Below are positions 55,408-63,195 of a DNA stretch of 64,000 nucleotides, in pieces (positions within the stretch are counted from its first letter, which is position 1; the number at the start of each line of letters is the position of its first letter). The notes below the pieces were generated by a model. It was not told where the DNA came from, made no database searches, and was given only the letters and a program-made list of their open reading frames with translations. Position numbers and translations under genes: made by a program. Source of the stretch: Thalassoroseus pseudoceratinae (GTDB lineage Bacteria > Planctomycetota > Planctomycetia > Planctomycetales > Planctomycetaceae); assembly GCF_011634775.1 (NCBI RefSeq), contig NZ_JAALXT010000001.1:744001-808000 (forward strand), in the 5' to 3' direction.

Positions 55408-56241
55408 ATGACATCTTTACTCTGCCTGACCGCCGCGCTCCTCTCCGCGGATGGAGCAGCCGATGCCAACCATATCGCTCACAATCCTGTATATGCCGAA
55501 CTCCGACAGACCGGCCTGACCATTGGGGAGCAGGAACCGTTCAAGCTGCCGGCTCCCATGATGGACGATAATCTCACCGGCAAACAGCAAAAAAAGATCA
55601 TGGAAGCCATTGGCGGTCGAGCGGTTCCATTGGATCGACTCACACGCAAGGCCCTGTTCGCCCCGCACATCCTCAAGCGAATCAAAGAAGTCGATTGCCC
55701 GAAAGCCAACGCCAAAGCGAAATTCGTCAACGTCTACTTCGTTGCGTACGGCGACTTCGATGAGCTAGCCAAAAACGGCAAAGCCGAGGACGACTGGAAA
55801 ACCATCGACGAGCAAGACCTTCAAAAACGTGGCATCGACGAGATTGACCCCAAGCATGAGCGTTACGGGCACATCCAACGAGAACTCATCAACCGAGTGA
55901 TGATCAACGCCGCCGTGCGAACCTACTGGAGCCAGACCGACGATTCACTCGTTTTCGCCACGCAGCTGGCTCCGCAATTCAATGGCGATTCTGAATTCCC
56001 GAACTACTGGCAAAGCCTAGTCCGCAACAAACCGACCGGCGAAAAGCACCCGTACGAACACTTAGGGATGTACATCAAGGTCACCAAGTTGAAAGACTAC
56101 GAAGATGGCCTGTTTATTGAAGTGCATGTCGTCTTTTCCGAACCGGAAGGCTGGTTCGATGGCCGCAACCTACTGATCTCGAAACTTCCGCAAGTCGTGC
56201 AATCCGAAGTTCGTGATGCTCGCGGTGACATGAAGAAGTAG
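55408..56241 (+). CDS. Secreted protein of unknown function
   Basis: 277 residues from ATG 55408, with a hydrophobic signal peptide (SLLCLTAALLSADGA). The mature part is charged and apparently globular, with AKFVNVYFVAYGDFDELAK, VRTYWSQTDDSLVFATQLAP and LFIEVHVVFSEPEGWFDGR, which suggest a mixed alpha/beta domain. It has no cysteine cluster and no membrane helix after the signal. It lies 101 bases after the previous unknown gene and 78 bases before the Rieske oxygenase, all on one strand, so the three may form an operon. I do not recognise the family. Confidence 0.6.
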   Translation: MTSLLCLTAALLSADGAADANHIAHNPVYAELRQTGLTIGEQEPFKLPAPMMDDNLTGKQQKKIMEAIGGRAVPLDRLTRKALFAPHILKRIKEVDCPKANAKAKFVNVYFVAYGDFDELAKNGKAEDDWKTIDEQDLQKRGIDEIDPKHERYGHIQRELINRVMINAAVRTYWSQTDDSLVFATQLAPQFNGDSEFPNYWQSLVRNKPTGEKHPYEHLGMYIKVTKLKDYEDGLFIEVHVVFSEPEGWFDGRNLLISKLPQVVQSEVRDARGDMKK

Positions 56242-56319
56242 ACTCACAAAATCCGATGAAATAGCGGGCGGGTTTCCTGCGAATTCCACGATCAACACCG
56301 AGCCAACTGAATAGGAGTC

Positions 56320-57480
56320 GTGGTGTTTGTCAATCAAACGCATCTGCAATATCTACTAAGTTCCGACGACTATCGATCACCGACACAACACCAGGCGGAA
56401 CTTGAAAAGCTGTTCTTGCCGAGTTGGCAATTCGTCGGCACACGGTCTGAACTGGCAAACTCGGGAGACTATCTCACGATTGACCTGTTCGGTCATCCGG
56501 TCCAAGTTCGAAACTTCGACGGTACATTTCACGCCTTCGAGAACGTGTGTGCTCATCGGCATTGCCTGTTGACTCATGAACGTCGTGGCAACACCCCGAC
56601 GATGGCCTGCCAATATCACGGCTGGGAGTACAACCAAGAAGGTCTCACCGGTCGCATTCCCGATGCCCGCTGCTTCCGGCCTTGGGACCGCGAGAATTCC
56701 CGAATCAAGAAATATCGACTTGAGAATTGCGGGGATCTTCTGTTCCTCGCACTCACGGACGATCCGCCGTCCTTGAAAGAGTATCTCGGCCCAGTCTTCG
56801 AGCGGAACAATCGTTTCTTTTCGACTCCTGCTTGGCGACTTCTGCACGTCTGGGAATACGAATGCCCGTGCAATTGGAAGGTTCCTGCCGAGAATACGCT
56901 CGAGTCGTATCATATCCCGAAACTTCACCCCAAGTCTTTCGGGGGAATCTATCCGAGTGAAGCCGCGTCCGACCATATCCTGGAACCGAATTACACTCAA
57001 CTCGACTATGACTCAGGTGAAGATCCCCGTGTCGACCGCTGGCAAGGTCGCATCGTTCGGTGGCTCGGTGGAGAGAAAACGAATCTCTATATTCACCAAC
57101 ACATTCACCCGAACCTGATCTTTGTGACAACAGACATCTTTTCCTATGTCCTCACGTATCTGCCAACGTCACCGACAACCTGCAAGATCAATCTTCGGAT
57201 GTACTCGTTCCGCGGACTCAAGAGGGGACCGTTAGCGAAGCTGCTGGCATTGGCATCCGGCCGGTTCGCCAAGAACACGATGAAACAAGTGCAGCTCGAA
57301 GATTGGGAAGTCTTCGCCGACCAACAACGAGGACTCGAAGTCAGCAACCACCGGGGAGTGATTGGAACGCGAGAAGAACGGATATACGTATTCCAGAAGT
57401 ATATACTTGACCAACTCGGCCGAGAACTACCGACACACCCGGATGAGAGAAAATCCGAGTCGCTCACCGCTAGCAAGTAA
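56320..57480 (+). CDS. Rieske-type non-heme iron oxygenase, alpha-subunit-like
   Basis: 386 residues; GTG at 56320 (GTG at 56323 is possible and gives better spacing from AGGAG). The Rieske 2Fe-2S ligands are C77-A-H79 and C97-QY-H100. The catalytic domain has the mononuclear-iron motif NTLESYHIPKLH with H198 and H203. Such enzymes hydroxylate or desaturate aromatic, steroid or fatty substrates with electrons from a reductase, which is not encoded nearby. Its position between two unknown secreted genes and a DevBCA-like exporter suggests it oxidises a lipid intermediate. The substrate is unproven. Confidence 0.88.
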   Translation: MVFVNQTHLQYLLSSDDYRSPTQHQAELEKLFLPSWQFVGTRSELANSGDYLTIDLFGHPVQVRNFDGTFHAFENVCAHRHCLLTHERRGNTPTMACQYHGWEYNQEGLTGRIPDARCFRPWDRENSRIKKYRLENCGDLLFLALTDDPPSLKEYLGPVFERNNRFFSTPAWRLLHVWEYECPCNWKVPAENTLESYHIPKLHPKSFGGIYPSEAASDHILEPNYTQLDYDSGEDPRVDRWQGRIVRWLGGEKTNLYIHQHIHPNLIFVTTDIFSYVLTYLPTSPTTCKINLRMYSFRGLKRGPLAKLLALASGRFAKNTMKQVQLEDWEVFADQQRGLEVSNHRGVIGTREERIYVFQKYILDQLGRELPTHPDERKSESLTASK

Positions 57481-57550
57481 CCAAACGCAAGGACGCGACA
57501 CGCACGAGTTCCGAGCTAGAATCGCGTTCTCAAGTCACGACTTGCCTGCG

Positions 57551-57596
57551 AAAACAAAATGCTAGTCCGCGGATCAAAACGAGATTCGGTCTAGCA
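57551..57596 (-). terminator. Rho-independent terminator of the exporter operon
   Basis: Read on the minus strand, TGCTAGACCG and CGGACTAGCA pair over nine bases with one T-T mismatch around a 17-base loop, followed by a T-rich tract (ATTTTGTTTT). It lies 27 bases past the stop of the ATPase gene. A second small palindrome (CAAGTC/GACTTG, 57531-57544) is just beyond. Confidence 0.7.
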
Positions 57597-57623
57597 ATAT
57601 CTGCCTTGTCAAAAGGATTGTCC

Positions 57624-58769
57624 CTATTGCCGAGCGTAGATCACGCGGCGGACTTCCTCGTCAAACGCATGGCTGCTCTTCAGCAAGGCTTTGAAGTCAG
57701 ACTTCCCTAGGGCGTAGGCAACAACCTTGCCATCCGCGACGACATCCGCATTGGTTTTCTGATCCTTTGCGAGCGACATTTCGCCGAAGTATTCCCCCTC
57801 ACCGAGTTTGGCGACCTGCTGGGGTTGATCACCATTCCGACGCACAGAGACGTTCCCGTTCCGAATAAGATAGAAGGCTTTCCCATCGTCCCCCTGTTGG
57901 ATGATCTTCTCCCCATTCTGAAAATCAACGCGATGCATCTTCGCAGCGATCTCAGCCAGCCATTGGGCCTGTGACGCATTTTGGAACAGCGGAACTTTAT
58001 CGAGAAAACGGCAGATCAATTCCGTTTCTCGGATGTGTGTATCACTTTTAATAGCACCATCTTCAACAGTAATGACACGGTCGGCGATATCCATCACCCG
58101 ATTATCGTGGGTCACCATCACAACCGCACTGCCTTGATCCTTTGCCAGCGCTCGCAACTTATTCACAACGATCCGACTTGTCTTGGCATCAAGAGCGGCA
58201 GTCGGCTCGTCCGCTAGAACGATTCGAGGCTTATGAACAATGCCCCGCGCAATCGCGACCCGCTGACGCTGCCCGCCCGAAAGAGATTTCGGCCGGTAAT
58301 AGATCCGGTGACCGAGATCGAGATCGGTTAAGAGTTGCTCGATTCGCTTCCGTTCGTCGCTTCGATCATTCGACAACTGCAACGCCATCTTCACATTTTC
58401 ATAAGCCGTCAGCGAACCGAACAAGTTATGCGCTTGGAAGATGAAACCAATCTTTCGCCGAACATTCAGAATTTCTTCCGTTCCAGCCCCCAACAACTCG
58501 GTCCCGTCGATCTGAATACTCCCCGTTTGCAATCCCCGAAGCGTACCGATGAGAACTAGCAGCGTGGATTTTCCAGACCCCGACGGACCTTTGACGATCA
58601 CCACTTCCCCGGAACGAACATCAAGATTGATGTCACGAAGAATCTGCGTCCGTGTTGATCCTTCGCCATAATGGTGATTGACACCGGAGACGTGGATCAC
58701 TCCGTCCCCGAGTTCCGGCGGAGGAGGAATCAGAGCATCATCTAGAGTCTGTGGATTCTCAACTGACAT
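57624..58769 (-). CDS. DevA-type ABC ATPase with C-terminal cyclic-nucleotide-binding-type domain
   Basis: 381 residues from ATG 58769. The ATPase half (about 20-245) has Walker A KGPSGSGKST, Q-loop FQAHNLFG, signature LSGGQRQRVAIARG and Walker B IVLADEP, like DevA of cyanobacterial DevBCA exporters. The last 130 residues (about 250-381) form a cyclic-nucleotide-binding-type domain: NGEKIIQQGDDGKAFYLI, FGEMSLAKDQKTNADV. The glutamate of the FGE motif is present, but the arginine that normally binds the cyclic phosphate is replaced by threonine, with a lysine beside it. This fused domain is not part of typical DevA. It is the last gene of the minus-strand adaptor-permease-permease-ATPase operon. 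Confidence 0.88.
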   Translation of the reverse strand: MSVENPQTLDDALIPPPPELGDGVIHVSGVNHHYGEGSTRTQILRDINLDVRSGEVVIVKGPSGSGKSTLLVLIGTLRGLQTGSIQIDGTELLGAGTEEILNVRRKIGFIFQAHNLFGSLTAYENVKMALQLSNDRSDERKRIEQLLTDLDLGHRIYYRPKSLSGGQRQRVAIARGIVHKPRIVLADEPTAALDAKTSRIVVNKLRALAKDQGSAVVMVTHDNRVMDIADRVITVEDGAIKSDTHIRETELICRFLDKVPLFQNASQAQWLAEIAAKMHRVDFQNGEKIIQQGDDGKAFYLIRNGNVSVRRNGDQPQQVAKLGEGEYFGEMSLAKDQKTNADVVADGKVVAYALGKSDFKALLKSSHAFDEEVRRVIYARQ

Positions 58770-58897
58770 TATCAATACATCCTGTCGAAAATTGGAAGAA
58801 TCGCTCTCAACCTGTCCATCACAGCCAAACCTGTCATAGGAACGTCAAACACAAAAACCAGTGAACCAAGAACTAGTCGCGACGGCGGCAGATAGTC

Positions 58898-60118
58898 CTA
58901 GAACAACTCAGCGGGATCTAAACGAAGAATCTTCCGAACGGCCAAGCATCCGGAAACAAGACACATCACAACAGTTGCAAGGAACACATACATGGCCCGA
59001 CTGGCAACCATCTCCATGATTAGCCCTGTCTCCGACGACAGCACATGAAACAATCCTATGCTCACGAGGCAACCGGGAATAAAACCAAAAATCGCAAGAT
59101 AGATTGATTGCGCAAAAACTTGCCCGACAAGGAACCGATTTCGATAGCCGATGGCTTTCACCGTTGCAAATTCAGCCTGCAAATCAGAAAGCCCGGAGAA
59201 GATAATCTGATAGCAAATGACAATCCCGACAAAAAAACCAAGTCCTTGACCAAGAGTAAACACAAAACCGATCGGTGTCCCTTTTCTCCAATATTCTTGT
59301 TCCCTTTCTAGGAACTGTTGTTTCGTGAGAACTTCCACTTTTCGCACGGGATTCTCACGCCGAGACAAACTAGCATCGACTCGCACAATTCCCGCAAGTT
59401 CATCTCGAACCGTTTCAGGATCTGCATCGGCATGAAGTTTGACCAGTCCGACATCGATCGTCTCAAGCGGATCACCAAAACGCCCCAACCGCCCCGGAAA
59501 GAATTCTGCAAGGTTCTGTGAACTCATCAAGAGATTCCCGGTGTTAATAAAATCCGTGCCGAGATCGAACGTCCCCACAATCTCTAACCGACGGTTGTTC
59601 AACTCGACATTAGCTTGCTGAAGAGCGTTCACATCATCTAAAGGAAGGGGAAAATACTTTGACTTGGACCGCCGATCAATCATCGCGGTCCCCGGGTCAT
59701 CTAGCTTGGCGAGCATCTCACTCGTCAGCGATGGAAAACGAACCGCTGATTGTTCAAGATCAAACGCGATCACTCGAATCAGTCTTGGAGACTGTTTCCC
59801 CGTCCGAAGCTTCGACTGCAAGAACTCCAAATAGACAGGCTCAACATCAGCAACACTTGGATGCCCCAATGTCTGCAACAAATAGCGTTCCTCGAAGGGT
59901 TGGGGTGTTGTCAACATCCGTCGCCGCGGATTAATCAATACCAAGTCTGCGTCCATACGATGGATTAGCTCAGCGGTGCTGTCCAATAGCGTGTAGTAGA
60001 ACCCTTGTTGTGTGAACATAAGAACCACAGCAAACGCAATCCCAGCAACCGACAGCACTAGCCGCCGTTTGTTATGCACTAAATTTCGCCATGCCAATGG
60101 CACACGTCTTTGGAACAT
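58898..60118 (-). CDS. DevC-type ABC permease 2
   Basis: 406 residues, ATG. An N-terminal helix (RLVLSVAGIAFAVVLMFTQQGF) is followed by a periplasmic domain (about 45-270, with DADLVLINPRRRML) and three helices with FATVKAIGYRNRFL, as in DevC/MacB-like permeases. It is encoded 128 bases upstream of the ATPase on the mRNA and 56 bases after the other permease. It shares the family pattern with that permease but little beyond it, so the exporter is probably a heterodimer of two different permeases. Confidence 0.88.
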   Translation of the reverse strand: MFQRRVPLAWRNLVHNKRRLVLSVAGIAFAVVLMFTQQGFYYTLLDSTAELIHRMDADLVLINPRRRMLTTPQPFEERYLLQTLGHPSVADVEPVYLEFLQSKLRTGKQSPRLIRVIAFDLEQSAVRFPSLTSEMLAKLDDPGTAMIDRRSKSKYFPLPLDDVNALQQANVELNNRRLEIVGTFDLGTDFINTGNLLMSSQNLAEFFPGRLGRFGDPLETIDVGLVKLHADADPETVRDELAGIVRVDASLSRRENPVRKVEVLTKQQFLEREQEYWRKGTPIGFVFTLGQGLGFFVGIVICYQIIFSGLSDLQAEFATVKAIGYRNRFLVGQVFAQSIYLAIFGFIPGCLVSIGLFHVLSSETGLIMEMVASRAMYVFLATVVMCLVSGCLAVRKILRLDPAELF

Positions 60119-60174
60119 TCGCTGGAAACAATCTTTGACTAGCTAGCGATGAGAGTTGACCAACAACACGGAGA

Positions 60175-61338
60175 TTAGAACAAATCTGCCGGAGCCGCCG
60201 CTCGAAGTTTACTCAGAGCGGCTAATCCAGAACCCACACAAATGAGGACTGCCGCACACGCGACACCCATGCAAAGTGGGACAGTCATTTCCACGGGAAT
60301 GCGAGCCATCTCGCGAGTAATGCGATAGAGAATCACAGAGCCTCCCCATCCAAGTAGAAAGCCCATCACCGCAAGCAACACGGCCTGGAAGATCACAACA
60401 GCTGCTAAAAAACGATCTCGATATCCAATCGCTTTCAACGTTGCGTACTCTGGTAGTCGGTTCGCGACATCGCTAGCCAGCACTTGGTAGACTATGACAA
60501 TCCCCACCACACATGCGATGCCAGCTCCCATAATAAAAATGAGACCCAGCGGCGTATGCCACAACCAAAGAGCAGTTTCATATTCGAGCACTTGCTCTCG
60601 TGTCAGCACCTCGACATCGCCACCGTCCCCAGTCGGGAGTTGTTCTCGGATACTCTCTAGAACTTGAGTTTCATTGACTCCCGGATCGAGCCGGACTAAT
60701 CCTAAACTGATTTCATTTCGACTCCGACCAGGGTAGAGCCGTTCAAAACCACGCTCGCTCACCAACACCGTACCATCGGCACCAAACCCTGCGCCTAATC
60801 GGAACACGCCGGCAACCTCAACAATCTGATCATTCAACCACGTTGTCGTTCGCGGAGTGTCGGAGTTAGAATCCTCTTGGAATTTGCCAAAACCTGGATG
60901 GGAAAGCTCATCAATCAGCACATGTTTTGGCAGCCGAAGACGATCTACCTTCGCCAAAATTTGAGGTTGATTAAAGACTTGGTCATCGATCTCAAAACCA
61001 AGTATTTGAATTGCTCGATAGCGGGGATCGGTCGGATGTTTCCACTCTCCAGTCCCTAAATAGACCGGCACGACCGACTGCGTCCCAGAAATGGAATCCG
61101 CTTGACGCATCCGTTGGACCGAAAAACTTCTAGGATCTGAGAATTCAACATACGCTTTCGATCGAATCAGCAAATCGAAATCGAGAGCCCGATAGACCAG
61201 AGTTGCCGTTCGAGAAGCCGACAGCACCATACCGATCTGAAAGAAAAGAAGAACGACTGCGAACGAAACCCCCGCGATACCCACTAAGGTTCGGACTTTG
61301 CTTTGAACTAAGTTTCGAAATGCTAACCATACTGGCAT
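60175..61338 (-). CDS. DevC-type ABC permease 1
   Basis: 387 residues, ATG. An N-terminal helix (VRTLVGIAGVSFAVVLLFFQIGMV) precedes a large periplasmic domain and three C-terminal helices with EYATLKAIGYRDRFL, matching DevC. It starts 126 bases downstream of the adaptor gene on the mRNA. The order adaptor-permease-permease-ATPase parallels devB-devC-devA but with the permease duplicated. Cyanobacterial DevBCA exports heterocyst glycolipids through a TolC-like channel; here the cargo is unknown. Confidence 0.88.
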   Translation of the reverse strand: MPVWLAFRNLVQSKVRTLVGIAGVSFAVVLLFFQIGMVLSASRTATLVYRALDFDLLIRSKAYVEFSDPRSFSVQRMRQADSISGTQSVVPVYLGTGEWKHPTDPRYRAIQILGFEIDDQVFNQPQILAKVDRLRLPKHVLIDELSHPGFGKFQEDSNSDTPRTTTWLNDQIVEVAGVFRLGAGFGADGTVLVSERGFERLYPGRSRNEISLGLVRLDPGVNETQVLESIREQLPTGDGGDVEVLTREQVLEYETALWLWHTPLGLIFIMGAGIACVVGIVIVYQVLASDVANRLPEYATLKAIGYRDRFLAAVVIFQAVLLAVMGFLLGWGGSVILYRITREMARIPVEMTVPLCMGVACAAVLICVGSGLAALSKLRAAAPADLF

Positions 61339-61464
61339 TTGAAAACTCGGTAGGAGGCTTACAGAAAACTAGAATCGTTCCGACAACATTCGCGGTACTA
61401 TTGAATCGTGGACGATTCGGACGTTCCTCGATTAATAACTCCTCAGCCTACGATGCCCAAGCAT

Positions 61465-62679
61465 CTAAACCGCACTCAATGAGAGATCGGTATTTTCGGA
61501 ATTGGTTGGCGATCGTGTTTCATCAGTTTCGATTTCGACTTCAACTTGCAGGTTGATAAATTCTCTTGCGACCCGTTGACTGTCTTCGTCGAGTTTGATT
61601 TCAACAACAAAAACGTGCTTATCTTGCGGCTTGAATGGGTCCAGATTGTCGAGTGTTGTTCGCGAAATCATTTGACCAACGCGGACAACGGTTCCAGTCA
61701 AACCTGAATTTGACGAATCTTGGCTGCCGCCAATCGCTGGACTGGTGATCTTCGCCGACATGCCTTCTCGAATCAGTCTGCGGTCCGACTCATAGACCTC
61801 GGTAACACAGTACATTGGATTCAAATTCGCGACTTCCATGATTGGTCGCGGCCCAATGGTATCACCTTCATTCAGTGCAACCTGGAGGACAGTGCCATCG
61901 ATTGGCGAACGAATGGTCATGCGATCAAGGAGCGTTTGAGCTTTTGAGATCTGTGCTTCAAATGCTTCCTTGGAGTATGCGTTCTCGGCCTTCACCAAGT
62001 TCGCTTCCGCTAATTTCAGTTCGGATTGAGCCAGCAAAATTTTTTGCTGGCTCCCGACTTCGAGTTGCTTGATGTTGTTCTTGGCAACTTTGAGTTGAGC
62101 CCGCGTTGAGCGGATGAGTTGTTCTTGCTGTTCGATTTTTTGGGATGGAACGAGATCGGGGATCTCCTGCATTTTCTTCAACGATTTCTCGGCCGCGTCA
62201 AGATTTGCCTCAAGTACTGAGATCTCTTGCTGCTGAGAATCAATCTGCGGATTGCTCAACTGAGCTTGTTGTAATTGGAGTTCCGCCGCTTCCTTCTGTG
62301 CTTTAGCCGCTGTGACTGCAGCCTCCGCCTGATTTTGCGCGGTCTGTTGTTCAGCGCGTAAAATATCAAGTTCCAAATCTGCTAACTCGGTGTCGAGTTT
62401 GACCAAGGGACTCCCTTTCTTCAGGGACTCCCCTTCTTCCACAAGGACTTCAACGATTCGACCTTCCGGTGGACCGGAGATGCTGATGACTCCGTTAGCC
62501 GGAACCAAGCGTCCGACAGCGACCACCGATCGACCAAGCGTGCTCTGTCCTGATCCATCAGAAAACGGAAGTTCTGCCGACTCCGCATCATTCGCGGGAG
62601 TTGCGTCGCTGGAATTCCAAAGGGCGAGTCCGGCCGCCCCAAGCCCCAGACCGATGAGGAATGGCAGTAAATAACGCAT
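61465..62679 (-). CDS. DevB-type HlyD-family adaptor
   Basis: 404 residues, ATG. A membrane helix (LLPFLIGLGLGAAGLALW) and a Ser/Asp-rich stretch come before the barrel-sandwich half SGPPEGRIVEVLVEEGESLKKG. A long coiled coil (about 100-250, rich in Gln/Glu/Ala heptads), the second half RSPIDGTVLQVALNEGDTIG and a beta-barrel domain follow. This is the DevB layout, which joins a DevC/DevA pump to an outer-membrane channel. It is the first gene of its operon and lies 516 bases from the divergent TolC-like lipoprotein gene. Confidence 0.88.
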   Translation of the reverse strand: MRYLLPFLIGLGLGAAGLALWNSSDATPANDAESAELPFSDGSGQSTLGRSVVAVGRLVPANGVISISGPPEGRIVEVLVEEGESLKKGSPLVKLDTELADLELDILRAEQQTAQNQAEAAVTAAKAQKEAAELQLQQAQLSNPQIDSQQQEISVLEANLDAAEKSLKKMQEIPDLVPSQKIEQQEQLIRSTRAQLKVAKNNIKQLEVGSQQKILLAQSELKLAEANLVKAENAYSKEAFEAQISKAQTLLDRMTIRSPIDGTVLQVALNEGDTIGPRPIMEVANLNPMYCVTEVYESDRRLIREGMSAKITSPAIGGSQDSSNSGLTGTVVRVGQMISRTTLDNLDPFKPQDKHVFVVEIKLDEDSQRVAREFINLQVEVEIETDETRSPTNSENTDLSLSAV

Positions 62680-63195
62680 AGAACACGCCGAAATCTATTA
62701 AGACACGTGGTCAAAATATGAATGCACGATTCAACAAAGAATCAGATGAAAGGAAGCTTGAAACCATTCGCTGGCATCGAATAAGCCCGGCAACATCGCA
62801 GCCCGCAACTTGACGAACAGGAGCCCCACGAAATCGCCGACGACCGATGCCGTTCACGGATTCATGGTAAATCGGGTGGGACTTCCCGCAAACAAGGAAG
62901 TTCACGCAAACCAGAAAAAGTGCAAAGTCTTGGGGAAACTTGCCAACCTTGCGAGGAACTGTCGGCCAGATTTCCCGCAGAATCGACAAAACTGTACCGA
63001 CCGAAACTCAAGTAACCGATTTTCAGAACAGCACCGGACCGCAATATGCAATTTGGTTCCACGGGAATAGCTCTTCTCCTGGAAACTGAGACGAATCACA
63101 GGATGCGTTGAGACAGCCAAGCATATTTCGGACTCACCATCGGGCCGAAAACGCAGGATTGCCAGATGATGCGGGCATCGACTACCAGATCGACC
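62680..63195. promoter_or_regulatory. Divergent region between exporter operon and TolC-like gene
   Basis: 516 bases with no supported gene; short open frames on both strands (for example 62711-62989 minus and 62810-63070 plus) have low-complexity or basic products and no ribosome sites. A short direct repeat, CGCAAAC, occurs twice near 62888 and 62905. No clear promoter boxes were found, but promoters for both directions must lie here. Confidence 0.35.

Noticed and set aside
62711-63070. Short frames on both strands in the exporter/TolC-like gap
   Set aside because: No ribosome sites, poor composition and mutual overlap.
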